Part shown: piece after piece, positions 37,606 to 46,906 of the stretch
How the letters are laid out: every line of letters begins with the position of its first letter
How positions within the stretch are numbered: position 1 is the first letter of the stretch
DNA from: Clitoria ternatea
Taxonomy: Eukaryota; Streptophyta; Magnoliopsida; Fabales; Fabaceae
Length of the DNA: 64,000 nucleotides
NCBI GenBank assembly: GCA_037962975.1
Contig: CM075671.1
Span: 10,959,001-11,023,000, forward strand
Direction: 5' to 3'
The notes under the pieces: generated by a model
What the model was told of the DNA's origin: nothing
The model's database searches: none
What the model saw: only the letters and a program-made list of their open reading frames with translations
Translations under genes and position numbers: made by a program

Positions 37606-37747
37606 TTACAATATCTAACAAGCACGATTTCTGTTACTTTAAATTATTGTAATTTTATTTGACTATCGGTTGTGAATCACTTTCTATCTCTTTGAGGTTG
37701 CAAATTGGTGGGGCCCTATCCCATTCGGGATGAATATGCAACCATCC

Positions 37748-37976
37748 GTAACCCATCCCATAATTGTATGCGGTCTATCTTGAGTTGAACGAATGTTCAT
37801 TTGAAATTTTGGCAGCATTTCGCATTGGTCCCCGAGTACACAGAGATACGTACGGTATGAAACTCCGCACGCAGACATGCACCCTGGGGACAATACGAAA
37901 TACCATAGCTGAAATTTCAAATGAACATTCATTCAACGTCTCCAGATAGACCACATACAACATTGATGGGTTACGC
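37748..37976. repeat. Imperfect inverted repeat upstream of TNP2
   Basis: The arm at about 37748-37833 is the imperfect reverse complement of about 37876-37976, with a perfect 19-bp core (37791-37809 against 37912-37930). The arms share GGTCTATCT, the GAATGTTCATTTGAAATTT core and a TTGGTCCCC/TTGTCCCC block. It lies in the presumed 5' UTR or first-intron region, 140 bp upstream of the transposase ATG, so its RNA could form a long hairpin. Confidence 0.85.
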
Positions 37977-38154
37977 CCTACAGGTTACAAATTCATACCA
38001 AACTGTCCAACCGGGACAATTCAAGATCCAACACAACACGGTACATCAACCGGTTGTTTTGAAACTTGAACGGGAATCTAATAGGGACACACACGACTAA
38101 ACCCTACATTATTAACGTTGACTTTCATCTTTTTAGTTCCCCCTGAGAAAGGGA

Positions 38155-38245
38155 GCCTGCCGAAATTTTGGCAGAGTCTCCCCTGTAAACTAGACATTTC
38201 CCAAAATTAGAAACGGCCTGTTACATACAGAAAACTTGCCAGTAT
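38155..38245. repeat. Repeat shared with 33281-33360
   Basis: Carries CCGAAATTTTGGCAGAGTC, CCCCTGTAAA, GACATTTCCC and TGTTACATACAGAA. Its left part is itself a short palindrome (GCCGAAATTTTGGC). Copies in two non-coding parts of one CACTA suggest a family-specific repeat or a small inserted element. Confidence 0.75.
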
Positions 38246-38298
38246 TGATAATTATATATGCTACGCATTGTATGTGATATTGAGAGGTATTAAGTCCT

Positions 38299-38535
38299 AA
38301 ATCATGTTATCAACACACAAAACCAAGTCCTAATGAGCTCTGCTCTCCACTAACAAACAACATTACACATGCATCGTAAATCATGTTATCAGCACACAAA
38401 ACCAATGCCTAATGAGCTCTGCTCTCCACTAACAAACAACATTACACATGCATAAAAAATCATGTTCTCAGTACACAAAATCACTGCCTAATGAGCTCTG
38501 CTCTCCACTAACAAACAACAATCAACATACATACA
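38299..38535. repeat. Three tandem copies of a 79-bp unit
   Basis: Units start at 38299, 38378 and 38457 with AAATCATGTT and share TAATGAGCTCTGCTCTCCAC and TAACAAACAACA. Divergence between units is a few per cent. It is non-coding, in the CACTA 5' region. Confidence 0.9.
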
Positions 38536-38539
38536 CTTC

Positions 38540-41500
38540 CACACATACAAACACATAGGCAGAAAGTTAGCGTTAGGGGATTACCGTCGAAAGAGAGATA
38601 ACGATGGAGACAAAGCTGATGAGAGCCAAACACAAACCACGCGCAAAGTGTATTGGTCTGCATGACAAAGTTGATTATTAACAGTGTTAATCAAAGTTCC
38701 CAACATTCAACTGGTTTCCATAATGAGGTTTCTAAAGATGTAATAGATAAGAATGTAATAACTTTTAGCTTTACAACTTACTAAAAAAGAGATAACTGAG
38801 AATGGTTTCCTTCCAGCTTCTTATTACAAAAGTCCTATCTAAGCTGTTTTCAGTTACATCATTAATGATATTGAAGCTGTACCTATTTTTTGTCAGACAT
38901 ACAGAGTCGTCACTGTCACACTATAACACTAATATTGATCGTTCTTACTGCATTTATTATTACTAGTATCTTGTGTCATGCATAGTAGTCAATAGCAGTG
39001 TACTTAAATGTAAGAATTAATAATATAAAATTTAGAAATGGATAAGAATTTAGGAGAAAAAATATAATATGATATCTACTCACCACAATTAATTCAGAAT
39101 GATGTTCTGGGGCTAGCTAATATTTTTCCTAGCTTGAGCTAATTAGAACTACGTTTTTTTATAAAAAAATTTAATGCGGAATTTAATCTTCGTGAAAGTG
39201 GTATTCTTCTTATTAGCCTCCAATAAAATGAAAAACACTCAAAGGATTTTTCAGCCAATTGATCTATAGAAGTAAATGTAAATTTTTCGGAACTTGTTGG
39301 ATAATCAAATTGAAAATAAAGTTATAGAAATAAAAAAGTTAATGGTAAATATTGATTTTATATGTCATTTGATAAAGTTAAATTTCTATTGAATCAACAA
39401 AATAAATTATTAGTTCAACCTCAATTTAATTGACACAACAACCAACCAAAGAAATCTATTACTGTTTGGTTAGAAGGGGAGGGATCCTTTTAGTAGATAG
39501 ATCATGTGTAAATTTTGTATCTATTTCTTTTTTTATTGATTTTTATGGGACCTACTTATTTAATATTTATAAAGAGAGCAAAATACAAAATTTATAAATT
39601 ACCTTATTGAGTGAAATTTTAAGATGAGAGGATCGATTTTCATAGTTATGACATATATGTAGTGTGTTAGTTGGCATGACGTGTACGGTATGTTAAAAAT
39701 CAAAATGGTTGAAGCCCCAAGTTTGTGCTTCTTGTTTTATTATTTTAAATCAAAATATAAATAATTGATTCATTTAAGTTGACCTAAAATGTATTTGTAA
39801 TTAGCTAAATAAGGTCCTTGAACTTTATATTTTATTATATTATGTAAACAATAAATTATAATAAAAAGATAAAAAATACACAAATATATGAGGCTTCGAT
39901 TAATTAAGTCCAATTTAATTGATAAGGGTGCATGACTCAAGATCTTACTTGAATAATGGTAGGATTTTTTTAGTGTAGTGCATTTTTGGCCTAATTTATT
40001 AACAAAAAGGTAATTACTATTTAAAAAATATTAGTTAATAAAATATAAACTTTACAAGTACTTGTTATCAATATACTCTTAGCATAAATATTAATATATT
40101 TTTTTTCATTATTTAAGTAATGTATTAAATAAGCGTATTAGCACGACCTTAACTTATTTTAGAAATGTTTTTTTGCTAGCTTTCCAATTAAAAAAAAGTG
40201 ATTAGTTTTCAAAAAATGAAAAAGAGATAATGGAGAACTTGCAAATAAATTCTCCACTCCCTCCCTTCCCCAGTAGATACTTTATATTTTTGATAATGTA
40301 TTTAATTAGTAATTGGAACGACAAATGAGGGAGTAACTTTAACTTTTTTTTTTAATGGTAAATATTCAGTCTAGATTTTTGTGAGATCATATTAATCAGA
40401 AAAGAAAAAAAATCTCACCATGAATATTGGTCATCATTGTCATGAATTTCATTTTCAATGAGGTAACCTTTATCAATATTTACTCTAAATGGTTATATAA
40501 AATGATGTGAGTGAAGATAATGCAAGCCCCTTGAAAAGAAAAAGAAAACTATTCTTAAGGTGGTAAATGTGTTGTGTCCAAATCAAATATTCATATCCAT
40601 ATATGGGCAAAGTAAAGGGCAAGAATAGAAGAAGAAATGTGAAGCATAACTGATATGATCAATTTCAAAATCCTTCCTATCGAATTGACGGAAAGTACCC
40701 ACTCCACTTGTGTATAGCTTAGATTATTTTTTAATGGTTAATATTAAAACGAATTAGATTTATTTAACTATAATATAAAAAAAATAGATTATGGTTTCAG
40801 ATTATTTTATTTACAAATAAAACATGATACCCTATAAACCAAATTTCGATGAATATGATTGCATTCTAACAGATTATTTCCTGAATAATTTTTGTTTTTC
40901 ATTTTCTTCTTTGATAATTAAAGGGTTTTGTTAACCTCGGTGTTAAGAACAAAATCACTCAAAGTGGTAATCTTTTATTGGACCCCCTGAATTTATTTCA
41001 CTTATTTTGTCATAGAATACTTACATTAATCATATCAAACAATTTATACTTTGAGTGATTCGAAGTCAGTGTTAGGGTTAACAAAACCATAATTTAAAAA
41101 CACAATTGTTTAGCATAAATAATTTCATACTTTAAAGGTTATACAGGTTACCACTACTCTCCTTAATCCATTTTAGAACATTTGAACAATGACATTAACA
41201 ACTCAAATTACTAAATTTTAAGATCAAATCCAAAAATTACAAATTAAATAGCTCAAGTTTTATACATCCAGAAATTACAAATCCAGTAAGCCAACAGTGT
41301 TCCTAAAATTATAGCAGAATCGGTACAATAAAATGAACCAGGCAAAAGGAAAGGGATTATAGCAGAATCATTACTGTGCTAGTGATTTAATTAGTAGATT
41401 CCTCAAAGAATTTACATCCTTGATTTAAACTAGTATTTCAGTAGAAACTGAAGAACATCACAAGGCTATGATTAAAACTAACTATGATACACAGGCAATT

Positions 41501-41960
41501 CATCAATCAGTACAATTTCCCTTTTGTTTCCATCAACCAAAATTACCCAAGCATCACACATTGTTCACCTACAAACCAAACAAAACCAATTTTACGAATT
41601 CACAGGAAGGAGAGATCAACACATAGAATCTTTGATATTGGATTGTGCTTTTCATGACTTGAACATCAGCTTTTCGATATGATATCATTTTTGGCAAGAA
41701 TGTCAGACGCATATTGATGAATGTTGCATGCTTCAGCATCATTATGTTCTTAGTATATAATCACAAATTAATAATCAGCCTATTCTACCCACTAAAACAA
41801 CAGGTTAATGTTCATTTGTTTTTCATCCCTGCTTTATTTTGAATCTTCAGATTTTAGTCTATGTTTTTTTGGAAGGTTTCTTCTACACACAATACACACA
41901 CACACTACAACAGTACTGTTATTACCAAACAACTTTAATGTCAAGCAACACAGCAAGAAA
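38540..41960. other. CACTA 5' non-coding region or large intron
   Basis: About 3.4 kb, AT-rich, between the TNP2 start and the purine-rich block near the right end. No frame with a recognisable motif occurs on either strand. In En/Spm a long first intron separates the promoter-proximal exon from the transposase exons, so a first intron is the likeliest reading, but no splice junction can be proven. Confidence 0.5.
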
Positions 41961-41989
41961 TCAACAAATTAACCAAGCTAACAGGTAAT

Positions 41990-42430
41990 CTACTATCAAA
42001 TGCAATATGGAACATACCTTGAAGGAGACAGGGAGGAGCCACCAGAGCCACCAGAGCCAACCTTTGAGTGGAGGAAGCTTCAAACCTCTCGAGTGAGTGA
42101 ACCGGAGAAAGATGGTGGTTCGTGAGAGAGAGAAACTGAGTGGAAAGGAGGGAGCCGAAGGGAAGGCAGGGGACGGAGGGGAGGCAGGGGAGGCAGGGAC
42201 GGAGGGAGCGAGGGGTGGAGGGGAGGGACGGAAGGAGGGGAGGGACAGAGTAAGGGAGTCAGAGGGGAGGCAGGGACGGAGGGAGGGAGCCGGATGGGAG
42301 GAAGGGACGGAGGGAGTGGGAGTGGAAGACGGAGGCAACAGAGATTGAGGGAGAGGGAGACGGCAGGGCTGAGAGAGGAAGCTGTCGAGTTAGGGCAAAT
42401 GATAGGAAGGGGGAAGCTGTGGAGTTAGAT
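41990..42430 (-). promoter_or_regulatory. Purine-rich leader block of CACTA transcript
   Basis: A run of GGGAGG and GGAGGGA units, almost pure purine on the plus strand and CCTCCC on the minus strand. It lies just inside the right subterminal repeats, where En/Spm has its GC-rich first exon and promoter region. A minus-strand frame through it (41961-42338) is low-complexity Pro/Ser and I do not call it a protein. Confidence 0.45.
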
Positions 42431-43254
42431 TAAAAACTTAGCGACGGTAAACATCCGTCACTAACGAAGTCACTAATCTTTAACCTTTAGCGACGGTACG
42501 ACAAATCCGTCACTAATCTCCTCAAAAGTAGTGACGGGGTCACCCTACCGTCACTACCTTCCCTTCTTAAAAGTAAAAAGATGGAGGGAAGACGAAAATC
42601 ATAGCGACGGAACACAAATCCCGTCACTAATCTCCTGAATATTAGCCACGGCCAGAGAACCCGTCACTAATCTCCTAAAATTTAGCGACGGGGCCTTCGT
42701 ACCGTCACTAACTTCCCTTCTTAAAACAAAGAAATAGAGGGAAGACGAAAATATTAGCGACGGCACAATATATCCGTCACTAATCTCCTGAATATTAGCC
42801 ACGGCCAGAAAACCCGTCACTAATTTCCTAAAATGTAGCGACGGGGCCTTCGTACCGTCACTAACTTCCCTTCTTAAAACAAAGAAATGGAGGGAAGACG
42901 AAGATATTAGCGACGGCACAATAGATCCGTCACTAATCTCATGAATATTAGCGACGGTAGTACTACTCCGTCACTAGATAAAAACCTAGCGACGCCATTT
43001 AGCCGTCGCTAATGTTTGGCGCCAACAAAAAACCAAGGAGGGAAATCAAAAAAGAAGGATCTGAGTTATAGCGACCGTATTAGCGACGGTGTTCATAATT
43101 GGTAGCGACCGTATCCTGTTGGGGTCGCTAAATTCGTCGCTACAACTTTTTTGGTCGCTCTTTATTTATAGCGGTCGCTAACCCGGTCGCTAGTTAGCGA
43201 CGGCAGTAGGTGGTCGCTAATTTGAGGTAGCTGTTTAGGGTTTTTTTAGTAGTG
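42431..43254. repeat. CACTA right subterminal and terminal repeats
   Basis: The terminal inverted repeat is at 43240-43254. Inside it are TTAGCGACGG...CCGTCACTAA hairpin pairs, part of which lie in a tandem array of period about 153 bp (CCCTTCTTAAAA at 42561, 42715, 42868). Outermost copies read CGTCGCTA, while inner ones consistently read CGTCACTA. Confidence 0.9.
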
Positions 43255-43464
43255 TTTGTCAATGACCGCGGTGTCTTCTGCTACACCGTCATGCCATTTG
43301 GACTGAAGAATGCTGGTGCTACTTATCAACGCATGATCAACAAGGTTTTTGAAGGGATGCACACCAAGCTGGTTGAAGTGTACATCGATGATATCATCGC
43401 AAAGACTCCCGCTGGAGGAGATCATATTGATGATCTACGTCAAGTTTTCGCCCGGCTTCGATAG
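43255..43464 (+). pseudogene. Gypsy RT, central palm part
   Basis: Resumes RT right after the CACTA: FVNDRGVFCYTVMPFGLKNAGATYQRMINKVF and the catalytic box VEVYIDDIIAKT (YxDD). It ends at TAG 43462-43464 just before YNMRLNPLKC. The lost residue is probably Gln or Lys by family comparison. Confidence 0.92.
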
Positions 43465-43917
43465 TACAATATGAGGTTGAATCCGTTGAAGTGCACTTTT
43501 GCTGTTCCAGCGGGGAAATTCTTGGGGTTCATGTTGACCCAACGAGGCATTGAGGCCAACCCTGGAAAATGTCAAGCAATACTGGACATGCAGAGCCCTA
43601 AAAGCCTAAGGGAGGTACAATCGTTGAATGGGAAAGTAGCCGCTCTAGCTCGGTTCATGCCCAAGATGGCGCACAGATCCCTCCCCTTGTATAAGGCGTT
43701 GAAGAAACACAAGAGTTTTGAATGGGGAAAGGAGCAAGAACAAGTTTTCCAGCAACTCAAGGCCGTGCTCTCAAGTCCACCAATTTTGGTTAAGCCCGAC
43801 CCTGGTGAGACTTTGACTTTGTATTTAGCAATTTCTGATGAAGCCCTAGGCGTGGCTCTGGTTAAAGAAACTCTAGAGGGTGAGAGGCCGGTGTACTTTA
43901 CCAGCAAGACGTTCTAG
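43465..43917 (+). pseudogene. Gypsy RT thumb and first RNase H
   Basis: The frame gives MRLNPLKCTFAVPAGKFLGFMLTQRGIEANPGKC (thumb), FMPKMAHRSLPLYKALKK and the start of the gypsy-type RNase H (LTLYLAISDEALGVALVKE, RPVYFTSKTF). TAG at 43915-43917 follows SKTF, where the lineage normally has Gln before GAEGRYQKIEK, so a CAG-to-TAG change is likely. Confidence 0.9.
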
Positions 43918-45048
43918 GGGGCGGAAGGAAGGTATCAGAAGATAGAAAAGGCCGCTCTAGCAGTGGTGTGGGCTTCACGACGGTTGAGGCTATATTTTCA
44001 TGCGCACCCAGTACTGGTGAGAACGGATCTGCCTCTCCGTTCAGTCATCAGCAAACCAGATCTTGCTGGAAGAATGATCAAGTGGTCCATCGAGCTGTCT
44101 GAGTTCGAAATTTCTTATGAGCCACGAGGAGCCATTAAGGTGCAAGTATTGGTTGATTTTATAGTGGAGATAACAGGGTCGGATCCAGCCACACCTCGAG
44201 CATATTGGACCATTTATGTGGACGGATCGTCAAATAGTAAAGGCTGTGGAGCTGGTGTTATGGTGGAAAGTGATGATGGTGTGCACTTAGAGATTTCCAT
44301 CCGTTTTAATTTCAAGACCTCTAATAATCAAGCTGAATATGAAGCATGCTTGGCCGGCCTCCGAGCGGCAATTGACATCGGAGCGTCAGCAGTCACATTG
44401 TGTAGCGATTCCCAGCTAGTGATTTCACAAATTCAAGGGGAATATCAAGTCCGAGAGCCGCAGCTTCAACTCTATCTGAATTGCATGAATGAATTGAATG
44501 GGAGATTCGACGTTCTAGAGTTCAAGCACGTACCTAGAGAGGAAAATACCAGAGCGGACATCTTGTCAAGGCTTGCGAGTACAAAGCAGCCTGGTAGCAC
44601 TACGATGGTGGTTCAAAGTACTTTGACATCACCTAGCATCCCTCTGTTCCCTTCTCTGAATGCTATAATGGTAAGCTATCCTTATGAGAATTCTTGGGTC
44701 ATCCCCTATATCCGCTATCTAGCAGATGGACAACTCCCTACTGATGAGAAGGAGAGGAGACGAGTGAAAAGGGAGCTGCCGTACTTCACCATGGTTGATG
44801 GTGTTCTCTACAAAAGGGGATTCTCTATCCCATACCTCCTGTGTTTGAGAGAAGATGAGGTTCAAGCAGTGTTGAAGGAAGTACATGAGGGGCAATGTGG
44901 GCACGATGCTGGGGGTCGGAGCTTAATGAGAAAGGTCCTCAAGGCTGGATATTGGTGGCCTACTATGAAGCAAGACTCAGCAGATTTTGTGAAGAAGTGT
45001 GATGCTTGTCAAAGATTCTCCAATCTCCATCATACACCGGCCCAATAA
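43918..45048 (+). pseudogene. Gypsy RNase H end, second RNase H, integrase zinc finger
   Basis: GAEGRYQKIEKAALAVVW and HPVLVRTDLPLRSVISKPDL end the first RNase H. A second, archaeal-type RNase H follows (YVDGSSNSKGCGAGVMVESDD, NNQAEYEACLAGL, LCSDSQLVISQIQGEYQV, ENTRADILSRLAS) with its acidic residues present. Then comes the integrase HHCC region: VHEGQCGHDAGGRSLMRKVLKAGYWWPT and VKKCDACQRF. The second His appears one position early (GHD where I expect a residue followed by His), so zinc binding may be damaged. TAA at 45046-45048 stops the frame. Confidence 0.9.
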
Positions 45049-45366
45049 CTTTCTTCATCCGCTGTGCCCTGGCCGTTCTACCAGTGGGGCCTCGATATCC
45101 TTGGTCCGTTTCCCACTGCTCCAGGAGGTATCAAGTATCTGATTGTGGGGGTAGACTACTTCACCAAGTGGATTGAGGCCAAGCCAGTAGTGCATATCAC
45201 TTCTGCACGGACAAGGTGTTTCGTATATGAAAACATTATAGCTAGATTCGGTGTCCCAGGGCGGATTGTGACCGACAACGGCACCCAGTTCACAGACAAG
45301 AAGTTCACTAACTTGCTTAAGGGACTGGGAATAGTCCAAATATTTTCATCTGTGGAGCATCCCTAA
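45049..45366 (+). pseudogene. Gypsy integrase catalytic core, first part
   Basis: WPFYQWGLDILGPFPTAPGG, VDYFTKWIEAKPV and RIVTDNGTQFTDKKF contain the two Asp of the DDE triad. TAA at 45364-45366 interrupts SVEHP/TNGQAEV, where glutamine is almost invariant in this family. This is the clearest CAA-to-TAA decay site. Confidence 0.92.
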
Positions 45367-45930
45367 ACGAATGGCCAAGCTGAAGTAACTAATCGAGAGG
45401 TGTTGAAGGGGCTTAAGAAGCGTCTTGGAGAAGCGAAGGGAGGTTGGACTGATCAATTATGCCATGTTCTATGGGCATACCGTACTACACCACACTCCTC
45501 CACTAATGAATCCCCATACCGTTTGACCTACGGGGTCGAGGCGATGATCCCAGTAGAGTTACAGACCAGATCGGCTCGAGTGGAGTATTTCTCAGCTAAG
45601 GACAATAACGCCAATTTGGCATCGGAGCTGGACGTTCTACATGAACTAAGGGAAGGAGCTTTTGTTAGAGACCAGGCAATAAAGGCGAAGGCAGCCCTTC
45701 GGTACAACAAGCGTGTCCAATTCAGAGCATTCAACACTGGTGATCTTGTGTTAAGGAAGGTAAGTGTGGGGAATAAATTCGCGCATCAAGGAAAGCTAGC
45801 GCCGACCTGGGAAGGGCCCTACAGAGTCTCTGAGGTGACTGGAAAGGGATCATACCGGCTGGAGGAACTCGATGGGACTCCAATCCGTAACAAATGGAAC
45901 ACCCAGAACTTACGTGTTTATTACAGCTAG
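45367..45930 (+). pseudogene. Gypsy integrase C-terminal part
   Basis: TNGQAEVTNREVLKGLKKRL carries the catalytic Glu. Then LCHVLWAYRTTPHSSTNESPYRLTYG, a linker and a GPYRVSEVTGKGSYRLEELDG module (GPY/F-type C-terminal domain) end at TAG 45928-45930. This is the natural end of pol. Confidence 0.9.
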
Positions 45931-46815
45931 TTGGTAAGACGGCATGTACTCTTTTTCCTTACTTGAGTTTTTCCCATTGGGTTTTCTCAAGAAGGTTTTA
46001 ACGAGGCATGACCCCAACTACGCTTTCTTTGTAATATACTTTTAATCTTAATGAGAATGCAGTTTATAACTCTATCACTCTCACTTTTCTGGTATGTTGT
46101 GATTTATAGCTATAGTCCATTACGCATATTCCCCAGGACGGATGATCTCAATCACTTATTCTGTGGTTCGATGATACAACTCCTGGCGCAGATAATTCCC
46201 ATCATTATCCTTATGATGGAAGTCTTTGAAGACTCAATCCGTACTCTTATGATTGGGATGAAGACCCCTCAGGACGGATGATCTCAATCACACATTTTAT
46301 GTATTGACGATGTAACTCCTTGAGGGGGAACATGGGTTGTAGGGCTGGTCCTTTCTCAAGGCCATAAACCGAACCCCACCTGAAGGCCCGAATTGTAGGA
46401 TTGCACCGAACTTCGGGTACGGTTAGTAGGATCGAACCAAACACCGTGTGAAGATTTGAGTTGTAGGATCAAACCGAACCTCAAGAGAAAGAGCGATTAA
46501 ACGTTAATATAGCCGTTCTACATCTTCGAGGTCGGATGAACTTTCAAACTTTCAAAGAAGTTAAAGGTAACTTTTACAACGAAATTTCCCTTCCCAATAC
46601 ACTTATACTTGGGGACAGGGCATACTTTAACTTAATTGTTGCTCATCTGTTACAATTTGTTATCTTAATCCGAGGTGATAAGGACGCTTTAAACAGTAGT
46701 ATAGCTAAAAAAGAGCGGGTTTGCAAAGTATTGAAAAAGTTAAAGTATTATGCATATTGTTAAGTTATCTGGCAATCATACACTTGTTATAAATGATAGA
46801 AGAGGAACAAAGTAA
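45931..46815. other. Spacer between pol and antisense gene
   Basis: About 0.9 kb without a gene. It has a direct repeat of CAGGACGGATGATCTCAATC at about 46136 and 46272 and several short reiterations around GTAGGAT and CGAACC (46330-46480). It would be the 3' flank of both the sense pol transcript and the antisense gene. Confidence 0.6.
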
Positions 46816-46817
46816 AT

Positions 46818-46823
46818 TTTATT
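46818..46823 (-). terminator. AATAAA signal of gypsy antisense gene
   Basis: AATAAA on the minus strand, about 84 nt after the stop of the antisense gene. Confidence 0.5.
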
Positions 46824-46906
46824 TCTGGAAGTGAGAAATTGTACAGGTCTCAGAGTATTAAAAGCTGGAGCTGATCCCAGTACACAGCTATAAACGAAAA
46901 CGTAAA

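Larger units (their letters stand above)
31087..43254 (-). mobile_element. CACTA (En/Spm) DNA transposon, possibly autonomous
   Basis: 12,168 bp. The left end is CACCACTAAAAAAAC and the right end, read inward on the minus strand, is CACTACTAAAAAAAC; these inverted ends match at 14 of 15 bases. The 3-bp TSD is TTT (31084-31086 and 43255-43257), and the host RT frame resumes in phase across it. Subterminal arrays of GCGACGG/CGTCGCTA repeats occur at both ends, as in En/Spm where TNPA binds. Nine minus-strand exons (37605 to 31990) encode TNP2-type transposase and a Ptta/En/Spm protein with all frames open. A purine-rich block and a long non-coding stretch lie at the 5' (right) side. Confidence 0.95.

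Noticed and set aside
41961..42338. 125-codon Pro/Ser-rich minus-strand frame in the CACTA
   Set aside because: Product of a purine/pyrimidine low-complexity run; more likely transcript leader than protein.
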